Shown here piece after piece: positions 12,193 through 23,726 of a DNA stretch of 64,000 nt. The position numbers and the translations under genes were made by a program. The DNA is from Cannabis sativa (lineage: Eukaryota; Streptophyta; Magnoliopsida; Rosales; Cannabaceae). The stretch is from the NCBI RefSeq assembly GCF_029168945.1, contig NC_083603.1, positions 51,284,406 to 51,348,405 of the forward strand, read 5' to 3'. Below the pieces are notes generated by a model, which saw only the letters and a list, made by a program, of their open reading frames with translations, was not told the origin of the DNA and searched no databases. Positions within the stretch are counted from its first letter, which is position 1. The number at the start of each line of letters is the position of its first letter.

Positions 12193-12639
12193 TATTTACC
12201 TTTAAATACATCATCAAAATTATATTTTCTTTATTTTACAGCACACTTTTACATTATACCATACATAATTTCTTTATATTTTTCTCCGCATCATTAAATT
12301 AATATTACTTTTATTTTCTACACTATTAACATAATAATTCTTAAACATATATACAATATACACAAATAAAATTTTATTTTTATATTATTAAAATAAATTT
12401 AGAAAATAAACTATTCATTTTCTACATATATATATATATATACAAGTTGCACTAATTTGTGTATCTTTACTATACATATATATATATAATATAAAAGAGC
12501 TATAGGTACCTTTTTTTTTCATCACATTTAGATAAAAAGTTAAAAGAATCTCTATTATAAATAGATTGTCGTGGACTCTGAGTGTTCTAACACCATAAAT
12601 GAGTTTTTTTCACCTATATTATCTTTTGAGTAAATTGTG
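12193..12639. other. AT-rich intergenic DNA
   Basis: Contains short TA repeats near 12427-12442 and 12475-12489; no gene seen. Confidence 0.5.
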
Positions 12640-13012
12640 ACACATAAAATATTATTTTAGACCTTATATTTTGTAAAAGTTACAAATTAAACTCTTTGTT
12701 TTGTTAAATTATAAGATGGAGCTTGTATTTTTTAAAATAAAACAAATAGGATCTTGAGTTTAATTTTCAACATTTTTTTTAATATAACCAACTTGAAGAC
12801 AATACTTAACAGGAACATATGTGAAAAATTTAACCAGATTTGTTATAACACCTCTAGGTCGAATTATTATTAAGTTTTATTTTGACAAAAAATCAGTTCA
12901 GGCTCCTATTTGTACCGTTTTCGAAAATACATGGTCCATTTTTCATTTAACAAAATAGAAGGTCCAATCTGTAATTTTTGTAAAACACAGGATCTAGAAT
13001 GGTATTTATCCT
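12640..13012. mobile_element. Non-autonomous DNA element with long terminal inverted repeats
   Basis: The left arm (about 12640-12770) and the reverse complement of the right arm (about 12885-13012) share a diverged sequence of more than 100 bp, with landmarks such as TAGACCTTATATTTTGTAAA against TAGATCCTGTGTTTTACAAA, TTTTGTTAAAT in both, and ACAAATAGGA in both. The centre is about 110 bp and non-coding. The arrangement suits a foldback element or Mutator-like MITE. I could not define a target duplication, so the superfamily is open. Confidence 0.55.
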
Positions 13013-13723
13013 ATTTTTATTTCGCTAGAAATTAACTCCCAAAACATAAATTTTGACGGCAAAACCCCTATAGTGTTAGCAAAATCTCACTTTCATTCAC
13101 CTAACTCCGCTATTTGCCTATGTAACTCGATTATTGAACAAGTGTTAGGTAAACTCGCTACTGCCATGTCACTAAAAATTAGTGGTATATGTTGACTGAA
13201 ACACTTTATTTTTGTTTTACCCTATTCATTTTAAGACCAATTTAAAAAAAGGTAAAAAAACAAAAAACCAAATTAAAGGAAAAAAAAATAAAATGTCTAA
13301 TGAAAATAACAAATTAATGATAAAAGAATAAAAGGAAAAAAAAAACTAAATGAAACCCCAAATATATATATATAGAGAGAGAGAAAGAGAGAGCAGGGGG
13401 AAAGACATGAAACCCAACAAATCAAAGGAAACCCTTCACCATTGTCCCACGAAATTGAAGAAAACCCAAAAAATATTAGTGGAAGTTGATGGTTTAGGAA
13501 ATGTCATTTTGTCTTCAAGGTGAAGATCCTTCTCCCGACTACAGTAAGAACTAGACCCGTATTTTTTAGAATTTTATGGGGTTTCTAAAAATATTAGTGT
13601 TGTGGTTATCAATGTCTAGGTGAAATAAGTTAATGGATGATTTTTATACTAATTTTTTTATTTGATAGTAGCTTTCATAGTTTATGGGGTTTGGGATTTG
13701 TGGTTCATATCGTGTAAAGTGGT
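13013..13723. other. Intergenic DNA with an AT/GA microsatellite
   Basis: A TATATATATA run followed by GAGAGAGAGAAAGAGAGAG lies at about 13361-13393. The sequence after it (13395-13560) has a leader-like look but no convincing exon. Confidence 0.4.
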
Positions 13724-15078
13724 TGTTGTAATAAATCTAACATGCAAGTATACGTTTTGTTTTAACAAGTAATACTCAGGTAAGTGAGATTGTTCCCACG
13801 AGAACTGTAGTTAAGTACCAATTTATTAAATTATTGTTTCTATTTGGCAATCGAATAAAAAAGATTAAAAACTAAATAATCTAAGCAAACATTAAATAAC
13901 AAAACACGCAAATAACAATATATTTAAATAGATGTGAAATTAGGGATGTGATTTCAATTGCTTTGATTACCTAATTGTTAACACCAATTAACCATTCTTC
14001 TTCCTCCTATGTGATGATAAATTATAAATTAACATAAACTCTTCTCAGATCATAATAGTCCTAAATTGAATGCCAACTACTGCATCTCTGAGATAGAACA
14101 ACATACAATTCGCATCAAGCAATAATCTAAAAGTTATATAAACTATGTGAATACTCTCGTTTCACATCAAAACTTATGTTTATTCATTTAGAGCATTCTC
14201 AACACTAACCTTTCGCATTTTGTATTGAGATCATAGATCATGCATAAGATGGCCAATCAAACACATGTAATAAGCACAAATATGAATAAATCACAATAAC
14301 AGGGAAAGAAAGAACAATCAAATAATATTAATCCAAGGAATAATCTCAGTCAATATAATCAAATCCCTAAATAGGGAGTTTAGCTCATAATCAAATCTAT
14401 AATTAAACTAAGCACAAATAAAAACATAAGAAATCAAGAGAAGAGAAAGAAACTAGATAGAGGATTGCCACGGATCGCCCATGCTTGCTCCAAGATCCTT
14501 CTTCTTTTGTTTTTAGCGTTCCATTATGTCTCTCCTTCTATAATTCGCGAATCCCTTTCATTAAATAGAGTTTTTTAGCCCAAAAACGAGAAAAGATGAA
14601 GTTATTCTTGACCTGTACGGAGTCAGCACCGCGACGGCCAATAGCCTCACCGCGGCAGCTATAGAAAAGTGAAAAAACAAGCTTTCTGTAGTAGCTCGCA
14701 GCAGCCACTTGACCCGTTTTTTTCTACTTCAACATCTCTTAGTAAAATATGCATAACTTTTACATACAAACTCCAAATGAGCTGATTCGAGATGCTTTAA
14801 AAATCTAAAAAAAAAAGATCTAAAAGTTTTATGTTTTGATTTTTTCCAAAATCTGATCAGAAAATATTTGAATTTTAGGCTTGAAGTTTCAGCTTTATTT
14901 TCTTACAAAATTTTCTCTATTTTATAAAACACCGTTTTTCAAAATTTGACCAATTTATACATTCTAAGTGTTGAAACCTAAAACCAAAGAAAACAAGCGC
15001 AATTTTTGAAAAATAATAATAAAGAAGAAAATAAACTATAAAAAATGATCCGAAACTTGGGCTAAAAATAGTCTAGCA
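13724..15078 (-). repeat. 3' LTR of gag-only element A
   Basis: Runs from TGTTGTAATAAATC to CTAGCA, 1355 bp, and aligns with 27747-28940 and with the LTRs of element B. A decayed CG-rich motif pair (CCGCGACGG near 14627, CCGCGG near 14652) lies where element B has its CCGCGG array. Some CG sites appear as TG or CA, as expected of an old methylated copy. Confidence 0.8.
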
Positions 15079-15097
15079 AATTCTCACAAACTAAATC

Positions 15098-15117
15098 CTT
15101 ACTCGCCCTCGAGTAAG
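15098..15117 (-). other. PPT-side hairpin of element A
   Basis: A perfect 8-bp stem, CTTACTCG / CGAGTAAG with a CCCT loop on the plus strand, lies just inside the 3' LTR next to a degraded polypurine tract. It corresponds to hairpins at 57231-57250 and 45318-45337. Confidence 0.75.
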
Positions 15118-16351
15118 ACTAAAAATTAAGAAAAAGAGAAAAAAAAAAAAAGGAAAACTAATACACAATTAACCAAGCCTTCAGACAATCAAACCACTGC
15201 TGCAACCTGTGAAACTTCAATCAATTATTTAAACCAGAATTTCAATCCCAAAACTCTAAAATTATTTTGGATGCTTACTTTAAAAAAATAATGTAAAGAT
15301 ACAAATTAACTTCAATATTTGAGAAACATCATATCAATTCTACTCTTTCTAATTTTCCACAATCCGATGATCAATTTACTTGCATGACTTACCTCTCTCC
15401 ACTAATGTCAACAATCCTTGCTCGAAATCAAAAGGACTTTCAAGGTTGTAATGTATTGGCTTAGGTAATAGGTAGATGAAAAGTTATTTAAGTTATATTA
15501 TACCATAAGCACACTATCAACCATCAAGCACACACAATAAATTGCATATCTCAAATTGTGCCCAAAAATTTCAATGATTGAGAATACTACAACTATTAGT
15601 TCCAACATCACTTTATTTATTCAACACTTTTTTTTTTCTTTTCTTTTCTTTTTCTATTGTTTTTTCATCATCATTTTTTAGATAACATAAATAACATTAG
15701 TGATGTTGAAAAATACTTTTATAACTCACACATTGTCTCAATCACCCACTTAAAATAATAATTCCATCCACACACAATTCATCTCCCCTAAACTTATTTC
15801 TAAGCTTATGGTATAATTCAAGGGACAAAGATAGAGAATTGCAAGTGGATTCAAAGTTAGTAGCATAAAGTGGCTAAAAAAAATTGAACAGGCTAAGCTC
15901 AAACAGGCAAACTAGGGATAATAAAGATAAAGGTAAGCTTGAAAGGCCCAAACGATCCAAAAAAAAACTGCCTCATCATTTTCCAAACAAGCATTGTCAA
16001 GGATTTTTCCTCAAAAAAATAATTCATGCAAGTTCTAGCCTATTCAATCAATCTTACCACAAAGCAAAGTAAATAATTATGATACAATCCAACTATTGAC
16101 AATTTACATCAATACAAAAATTTTACAAGCATCTAAATTAATTTAAAGAGTAAAAAAATTAAGCACGCGATTTAAAATTTCAATCCATTCAACAAATAAC
16201 AACGGCAAAAAAATCGACATTAGCTTAATTAATAACTAAAACAAACAAATAAAGCTAAACAACGAAAAATAAAATTAAGCCCTTCCCCCAAACTTAAAAT
16301 TTTACATTGTCCCCAATGTGAAACAAAAATTTAAAGAGAAGAAAACTTATG
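15118..16351 (-). other. Non-coding 3' internal region of element A
   Basis: No coding potential. It matches, with divergence, the corresponding region of element B (57251-58551), including the phrase on ACCTCTCTCCACTAATGT and a pyrimidine-rich run near 15629-15665. Confidence 0.6.
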
Positions 16352-16502
16352 TTAGGTCCATGCCACATCAAAAAGTGGTTGACGCCCATAATAAGCAGCA
16401 TGCAGGACAACTTGAAAGTTGTTTTTAAAAATACCCTCAAGCTTGGCATGCGATGAGTTTGAACCAAAATTCACACCAATAACACGAGACTTTGGATGAT
16501 GA
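16352..16502 (-). pseudogene. C-terminal part of gag-like ORF, element A
   Basis: The minus-strand frame carries the GSNSSHAKLEG and FQVVLHAAYYGRQPLFDVA segments, clearly matching the C-terminus of the 315-residue gag-like protein of element B. Copia 1 is inserted immediately upstream of this piece at the codons for the DD-HPKS region; the rest of the ORF resumes at 26735. Segments conserved between such diverged copies suggest past selection on this tail. Confidence 0.75.
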
Positions 16503-16963
16503 TGTAAAGTCCTTTTTTGGCAAGTTAGTTGACAAAATAATTTTTTCATTTATGGTAAGATTGCTTTGCATTCATATTCGATTTCTTGCCTTATAAATTC
16601 GGATTGTAGTTGCCCTTTTCCTTGATTGGAAAGTTGCACTTTCAGCTGAACTTTTCTTTGTTGAAAACTTCTCAAAAGAGAAGGAATTCTCTTTTGAAAA
16701 GTTGTCTTTTTTAAGGAAACTTTGTTTATTGCCTTTTCCTTATTGATTTCGATTGTATCTTGATACAATCAGAATATCTAATCTATTTTTGGCAGAAATC
16801 AAGCATTGATAGAAGATCGGACCCGATTTTAGTAAGTTTCCCGTTTCTGGTCAGATCTGCTGCGTCAGCATCCGATTCTGATGTAGCAGATCGTGTTTTC
16901 TTAGGAAAGTTTTTGTACAGCTGTAGATTCGCACTTGTGGTTGCCTCTTTGGTTTCTATGTTC

Positions 16964-16972
16964 TATAAATAG
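16964..16972 (+). promoter_or_regulatory. LTR TATA box, Copia 1
   Basis: TATAAATAG, preceded by TATGTTC. Equivalent boxes occur in the other three copies of this LTR family in the window, so transcription should start near 17000 and include the hairpin array and primer-binding site. Confidence 0.75.
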
Positions 16973-17156
16973 AGCCTAGAGAGCAACCATTCAAATTACC
17001 TCTTCCATTATTCATTTTTTGGATTTATCTTTTGAGAGAAGAGAGTGTTTCTTTGTTTTGTGAGAGCCTAGTTGTTCATCTAGATTCTAGTTGTTTATTT
17101 CTGTTCTTACTCTGTCCTAGAGGTTGTGAAGAACTACTTGATTGGACAAGAGATTG

Positions 17157-17256
17157 GTCTTCGGGAGAAGACTTGATAAAGCCTTACTTCGGGAGGAAGT
17201 AAGCACTTGGTCTTCGGGAGAAGACTTGTTGAAGCCTTACTTCGGGAGGAAGTAAG
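17157..17256 (+). other. Tandem GGGA-loop hairpin array in the LTR leader
   Basis: A 53-bp unit occurs twice. Each unit holds hairpin A (GTCTTC-GGGA-GAAGAC, at 17157-17172 and 17210-17225) and hairpin B (CTTACTTC-GGGAG-GAAGTAAG, at 17183-17203 and 17236-17256). All four stems are perfect here. The same array is in the other LTR copies, starting at about 26256, 32987 and 55560. Confidence 0.85.
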
Positions 17257-17632
17257 CACTCACACTTCAAAGACGAAGGGAGTTCGGGCTTGAAGGTGTT
17301 TCAAGAAGTCAGATTCATAAAGTGGATTACAAAGGATTGCGGCAATACTTTAGAGGGAGTCTAAACTTGTTTAAGTCAATTATCTTTGTAATTTTGATAC
17401 TTTATTAATTGATTTCATTCTCTGGGCGTGGCCCCGTGGACTAGGAGTGTTCGTGAGAACACTGATACCACGTATAAATCTCTTGTGTCATGTTATTTAT
17501 TTTTCTGCAAATATTTTATATTCTACCTGTTCTGTTTTGCTGTAGCAGAATTACTTTCTACTGCTGCAAACGCTTACAGTTTTTATATTTTCTTATATAC
17601 AACTGACATTTGCAAAAACACGATTTTTCAAT

Positions 17633-17644
17633 TGGTATCAGAGC
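17633..17644 (+). other. Primer-binding site, initiator tRNA-Met
   Basis: TGGTATCAGAGC, two bases after the 5' LTR; the standard plant Copia site. Confidence 0.95.
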
Positions 17645-17690
17645 GGGACACTAAACTCTTAGTGTGGTCCTATAACGTTTTTGTGTTAAA

Positions 17691-19313
17691 ATGTCATTTT
17701 TTGTAGAAGGAAGTTCTATTTCTAGACCACCGTTGCTTAATGACTCTAACTATCCTTATTGGAAAGTTAGAATGAGGGCCTTCATCAAATCTCAAGATGA
17801 GAAAGCTTGGAGAATGGTTCTATCAGGTTGGTCTCTTCCAGTTGAGACAGATTCTTCAGGTAATACTACTATAAAATCTGAACTGGAATGGTCTATTGAA
17901 GATGATAAACTTTCTGCCTACAATAGCAAAGGCTTGCATGCTATCTTTAATGGTGTAGGTGAGGGTTACATTAAACTTATATCATCTTGTGTTTCTGCTA
18001 AGGAAGCTTGGGAGATCCTTCAAACTCAGTTTGAAGGAACTTCTGATGTGAAAAGATCTAGATTTATCATGCTCCACACTAAATTTGATGAGCTTAGAAT
18101 GTCTGATAATGAAACTTTAACTGAATTTTATGAAAAATTATCTGACATTGCTAATGAATATTTTGTTCTTGGTGAAAAGCTTGATGACTCTGTTCTTGTG
18201 AGAAAAATTGTTAGAGTACTTCCAGAAAGGTTTGATACTAAACTTTTGGCAATAGAGGAAGCTAAAGATTTTAGCACTATGAAGGTGGAAGAATTGATGG
18301 GTTCCTTACGTACTTTTGAATTAAATCAACAGATTAAACAAAAGGACAGACCCAAATCCATTGCTGATAAAGGTAAAAGTATTGCTTTAAAAGTTGCTGA
18401 TAATGAAAATTCTGATAGTGAATGTGATGATGAGATTGCTTTATTAACAAAGAATTTTCAGAACTATATGAAAAAGATGGGAAATAAAAAAGAATATTTC
18501 GAAAGTTTCAAAAGGTAATACTTTTATTAAACCATCTGTCTCTAACAAAAAGGGAATTCAGTGCAGGGAATGTGAAGGTTTTGGGCATATTCAATCTGAG
18601 TGTGCAAACACTCTGAAAAAGAATAAGAAAAGTTTAAATGTCACTTGGAGTGATGATGAAACCAAAAGTGATGAAGATAATTCTGAAAATGTTGCCCTAA
18701 CTTCTGTTATGACTAATGTGTTGTGTGATTCACAGGTAAAAGCTAGATTGGTATGTTTGAATAATACCACCAAACAAGAGGGATCAGATTCAGATGAGTC
18801 TGAAATCTGTGAAGAGTCTCTTTCTGAATCATGCAAAGTCATGTATGAAAAATGGATTCAGATTGCTTCTGAAAAATAGAGAGTTGAATAAATTGAATAA
18901 AAAATTGTCTCATCAAATTGAAATGTGTGAACTAAAAATAAAAGAGTATGAGACAAATGTTTGTGATAAAGATGAAAAAATCACTCTCTTAAAGAAGGAA
19001 CTTGAAAATTTTAAGAAAAATATTCAAATGCTTAACCCTGGATCTTCTATTTTTGAAAAAGCACAGAATGCAGGTCAAAGAGGTTTCGCAGGCATTGGAT
19101 CAAATGGAATGGAAAATTCTGGAGTCACGAAGTTTGTAAAATCTAGTGTTCCAACGAATCATTCTGAGGCTACAAAGTCTGCTGCAACAGTTTCACAGCC
19201 TGTTGTAGCAAGAGCTGTTTTTGATGTCGCAAAATCTCCAGGATTTTCGAAAAGAGTAAGATCTCATATAAAAAGATTTGTTCCTACTTGTCATTTTTGT
19301 GGTAGAAAATGAC
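17691..19313 (+). pseudogene. gag of Copia 1, frameshifted
   Basis: Starts at the ATG shortly after the primer-binding site. Residues 1-240 are the Copia gag core (DUF4219/UBN2-like; YPYWKVRM near residue 24). The frame breaks near 18490, where an A-run is one base longer than in Copia 2. In the next frame there is a CCHC zinc knuckle (CRECEGFGHIQSEC, from 18562). A second extra A near 18873 shifts the frame again before a coiled-coil-like segment. A stop lies at 19311-19313, where Copia 2 has a glycine codon. Gag would form the particle and bind RNA; this copy cannot yield full-length Gag. Confidence 0.85.
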
Positions 19314-22300
19314 ATATCAGACCTAAATGTTTCACGTTGAAAAATTTGTTTAAAACAAATTATTTTGGTAATTTGAAATTTTTTCAAAAGAAACATAGTG
19401 CTTTGAAACATAAATGAATTAAAAAAGAAAAATGTCTAGTTGGTTTTTCTGATAAAAGTGCTGCTTCTCAAATGTGGTATTTTGACAGTGGTTGTTCTAG
19501 ACATATGACAGGTGACAAGGATTTTTTAATGAATATCAAACCAATGCAATGTGGTGAGGTCACGTTTGGTAATGGCTTAGCTGGTAAAGTTGTTGGTATG
19601 GGAACTCTAAATTTTGAAGGGTTACCTAGACTGAAAAATGTGATGTTAGTTGAAGGACTAAGGGCTAATTTACTTAGCATTAGTCAAATTTGTGACCAAG
19701 GGTATACTGTTTCATTTGATAGTGATCATTGCTATATTCTTAATGATGATAATGAATGTATCTTGCAAGGATTTTGATCCAATGATAACTGTTACACTCT
19801 AACCCCTGTGTTTACTTGTCATTCAGCTATCAACAACACCACAGGTTTGTGGCATGCCAAGCTTGGGCATATTAATTATAAAAACCTAAAAAAATTGTCA
19901 AATGCAGGTATTGTTCGAGGATTTCCCAAGCTTGGTAAAGAAAGTGTTGGTAAGTGTGAACCGTGTCAACTTGGGAAGCAATTAAAAATCACTCACAAGC
20001 CTGTGTCTGATATCAATACCTCAAAAGTATTGGAATTGCTTCACATGGATCTTATGGGTCCAATCCAAGTTGAAAGTTTGAATGGTAAACGATATATCTT
20101 TGTTTGTGTTGATGATTTCTCACGTTTTACTTGGGTAGATTTCATAAGAGAAAAGTCTGACACTTTTGATGCCTTTAAAACTCTTTGTTTGAGATTAAGA
20201 GTTGAGAAAGGTTGTAATATTGGGAAAATTGTTCGAATCCGAAGTGATCATGGTAAGGAGTTTGAAAATTCTGTGTATGATGATTTTTGCAAGTCTACAG
20301 GTATAACTCATGAATTTTCAGCTCCCAAAACTCCTCAACAAAATGGAGTTGTTGAGAGGAAGAATCGAACCTTGCAGGAAATGGCAAGAGTGATGTTAAA
20401 TAGCAAGAAATTGACAAGGCGCCTATGGGCTGAAGCTATTAACACAGCTTGCTACATAATAAACAGAGTGTTTATTCGTCCAGGTACCTCAAAAACATCT
20501 TATGAAATCTGGAAAGGTAAGCGCCCCAATGTAAGTCATTTTCATGTTTTTGGATGTGTGTGTTATGTCTATAGAGATCGTGAGCATATTGGTAAATTTG
20601 ATGCTAAAAGTGATGTTGGTGTGTTTATTGGATATTCCTTAAACAGTAGAGTTTATGGTGTTTATAACAGGAGAACTCAAACTGTTTTGGAATCAGCTAA
20701 TGTGGTTGTTGATGATTTTAAAGATTTTTCAGAGTTTTCCACAGAAGCCAAGATAGATAGTCTCATGGATGCTCCTCCGTGGGCAAAAGCGCATCCCGAT
20801 GCGGCAGAACCCATTTCGATGCCGCAAATGACGAATCACATCGCAACCGAGACCGGAGAACCGTAACCGTCTATCTTGACTCATCCAAACATCATCACTG
20901 ATTCTATTCAGAAAGAACCAAGCACCAGAGTCAAATTGAATCATCCAAAAGATCTCATTCTTGGAAATCCTGAAGAAAGCATGGTAACTCGCAGAAGGTA
21001 TGTTAATTTAATCAGCTTTCTTTGTTTTGTTTCTTAATATGAACCGAAAAATGTGAAGGAAGCCATGACCTTTGAGGAATGGCTCAATGCAATGCAAGAG
21101 GAACTCAACCAATTTGTTCGCAACAAGGTATGGATTTTGGTCCGAAGACCAAAAGGTATAAATGTAATTGGAACAAAGTGGTTATTTAAAAATAAAAGTG
21201 ATGAGTTCGGTACAATTGTGAGAAACAAGGATCGTTTGGTGGCACAAGGATACACACAGGTAGAAGGTATTGATTTTGATGAAACTTTTGCTCCTGTTGC
21301 AAGATTAGAATCAATTCGTTTACTTTTGTGTATTGCTTGTATTTTGAATATTAAATTGTTTCAAATGGATGTAAAATCTGCCTTCCTAAATGGAATTTTG
21401 AATGAGGAAGTTTATGTTGAGCAACAAAAAGGATTCGAAGATCCTCAATTTCCAGACCATGTGTACAAGCTTGAAAAAGCTTTGTATGGTCTGAAACAAG
21501 CTCCTCGAGCTTGGTATGAAAGGTTAACTCAATTTTTACTTTCACATGATTATCGAAGAGGTAGTGTAGATAAAACTCTTTTCATCAAGCATATAAAATC
21601 TGATTTTATCATTGCTCAAATTTATGTTGATGATATAGTTTTTGGTTCTACATCTAACCATGAAGTGCAGGTTTTTGTTGATCAAATGAAAAGTGAATTT
21701 GAAATGAGCATGGTTGGTGAGCTTACTTTCTTTTTGGGTCTTCAAGTGAGACAAATGGAAGGAGGTACATTTGTATCTCAAATTAAGTATGCTAAGAACC
21801 TTGTCAAGAAATTTGGTCTTGAATCGGCTAAGCAGGTAAGTACTCCAATGAGCACCACATTGAAATTGACAAAAGATGAGAATGGAGTAAAGGTAAACAC
21901 TACACTTTATCGTAGCATGATTGGAAGTCTTTTATATTTAACTGCTAGTCGTCCTGATATTTGTTACAGTGTGGGAGTTTGTACTAGATATCAAAGTAAT
22001 CATATGGAATCTCATGTATCTGCTGTAAAAAGGATTATTCGATATGTTAATAGTACTCTTGATTATGGAATTTGGTACTCAAAGATACTAATTCTAATCT
22101 TGCTTGTTTTAGTGATGCAGATTTGGCAGGCAATGCTGATGATCGAAAGAGCACAAGTGGAGGTTGTTTCTTTCTTGGGAATAATCTAGTATCTTGGCAT
22201 AGCAAGAAACAAAATTCCATTTCTTTGTCCACTGCCGAAGTTGAGTACATAGCTGCTGGCAGTTGTTGTACTCAACAGTTATGGTTGAAACAAATGTTGA

Positions 22301-22563
22301 TTGATTATGGATTTGAATTGGGTGTTTTAACTATCTTTTGTGATAACACTAGTGCCATAAATATTTCCAAAAATCCTGTTCAACATTCTAGAACAAAGCA
22401 CATTGATATAAGGCATCACTTTATTAGGGAACTTGTTGAAAATAAATCTTTGCAATTAGAATATGTTGATACTGAAAAACAATTAGCAGATATTTTCACA
22501 AAGGCCCTAGATTCAAGTCGCTTTGACTCCCTCAGAAATTCTTTGGGAGTTTGCATTGTCTAA
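19314..22563 (+). pseudogene. pol of Copia 1 (PR-INT-RT-RH), broken
   Basis: Protease is recognised by FDSGCSRHMTGD from about 19481. The integrase zinc region has LWHAKLGH and CEPCQLGK. The integrase core retains HMDLMGP, SDHGKEF and QQNGVVERKN, so its D, D and E are present. Reverse transcriptase has the QMDVKSAFLNG block and the YVDD active site at 21623-21634. RNase H follows from about 22110, with SDAD-like and LSTAEVEYIAA segments. Stops interrupt at 19414, 19775 (TGA where Copia 2 has CGA), 20864 and about 21036. A missing base near 22087 moves RNase H to another frame. The linker around 20777-20866 differs sharply from Copia 2 in CG content. Confidence 0.9.
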
Positions 22564-23543
22564 ATCTCTCTTGTTCATATTTTTGTACAATATTGTTATG
22601 TGATTCTTCTCTAGCTTTTAATCTTCTTTCATTGTATTTTGACAAATCATGTTTATGCTTTTGGATTATAATTAGTTAGGATCTCATTCTTATCATACTT
22701 TGTGATGTTGTGTTGAAAGGTTCATGTTACTCTTTATTTGTGTCTAGGATTAACTAATGTACTTATACAGAGTTGAGCAATTTTTGTTTCAGACTTGTCA
22801 GGCCCCTTGCTGGAATAGAGCTACCCATACTGAGGTGTGAAAGCCATCTTTTGAGTAAGCTGGAACATTGTAATTAGCAACTATGATGAGGATGCACTAC
22901 CATAGAAAAGGGCTACCTTCAGTATGGTGTGATAGCATCCAGTTGCGGGATCAAATTGAAAAAGGCGAAAATGAAAAATCTTGCCAAGGACAATGATCCT
23001 ATTTTCACTGCACACACTTTTGTCTGACAAGTGTGTTCAAATTTGTAAGTCTCCTCTACTAAATTAAATTGATAATCCTGGTTCACAATCTTTAGTAACA
23101 TGCATATCTTTTTCCTCATCATCAATTAAGTATGATTTGCTCCTGAGATACTAATTAGTTATTTTCCTTAAAAGCATAACATGTATTTTATTTTGTCAAT
23201 TTTCAATGATATTTGATCACATTGCTTGTTTAGAATCTCATATATTTATTGTACACATTGTATTTTATTTTCGGTTTTACTCAAAAATAAAAAAAATAAA
23301 TAAAAAAAAGAGGGAGGCGTGTGACTTGCATCATGGGTTAAGGAAATCTTGTGCTTAAATGGTAAGTATCAACATTCATTCTTCTTTGATTTATTTTGAT
23401 ATTTTTCCAAGTAAAGATTAATCTTTATATGGTAATGTGTCTTTATTCTTGAAAGATTGATTTATTTTTGGAAATATTGTTGGCAATTCTAGTTTCCTTT
23501 TATTTTTTTTTTTTAAAAAAAAAGGGAAAGGACTTGAGGAGTG
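22564..23543 (+). other. Structured spacer between pol and third ORF, Copia 1
   Basis: Non-coding, but conserved in Copia 2 (51776-52757). It contains an inverted repeat (CAGACTTGTCAG at 22790-22801 with its near-complement at 23024-23035). It also has two related ~30-bp blocks starting GCTACC (about 22819 and 22912) whose 8-base segments CATACTGA (22826-22833) and TCAGTATG (22919-22926) are reverse complements of each other. RNA structure or a regulatory role is inferred. Confidence 0.6.
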
Positions 23544-23639
23544 GGCGGTTTCCTTTTATGTGTTCATGGGCTGGCGGTTACCATTTAAATTTTCAAAATT
23601 GGTTTCCTTTTCTTGTCTTGCTTTCAAGTTTATATAAAC
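23544..23639 (+). promoter_or_regulatory. Putative internal promoter of the Copia 1 third ORF
   Basis: Two copies of GGCGGTTNCC (23544-23553 and 23573-23582) precede a palindromic TATA box GTTTATATAAAC at 23628-23639. The ORF starts 88 bp later, after a pyrimidine-rich leader with a CTTTTTCAG acceptor-like site at about 23711-23719. The same motifs occur at 52758-52852 in Copia 2. Confidence 0.5.
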
Positions 23640-23726
23640 CAATCTTTGTCATTTAACTCACCACCTACCCGAACCGTTTTTCTTGTTTCTTGTGTGTCTC
23701 TGTTCATCTTCTTTTTCAGATCCAAA

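Larger units (their letters stand above)
16503..17630 (+). repeat. 5' LTR of Copia 1
   Basis: Starts TGTAAAGTCC and ends GATTTTTCA, with TG...CA tips. U3 has an inverted pair AGATCTGCT...AGCAGATCG at about 16854-16893. The TATA box is at 16964-16972, and the transcribed part carries a tandem hairpin array at 17157-17256. The 3' LTR at 25602-26729 has the same length and only scattered differences. Confidence 0.95.

Noticed and set aside
16550..16972. Short ORFs in the Copia LTR, repeated at 25649-26071
   Set aside because: They lie in LTR sequence before the transcript start, and their repetition only reflects LTR duplication.
17157..17256. CRISPR-like array
   Set aside because: Two direct repeats with hairpins inside an LTR of a plant retrotransposon; there are no unique spacers and the genome is eukaryotic.
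23613..23726. Upstream extension of the Copia third ORF
   Set aside because: It lacks an ATG and overlaps the TATA box; Copia 2 has a different sequence in the extension while both share the ATG at 23727/52941.
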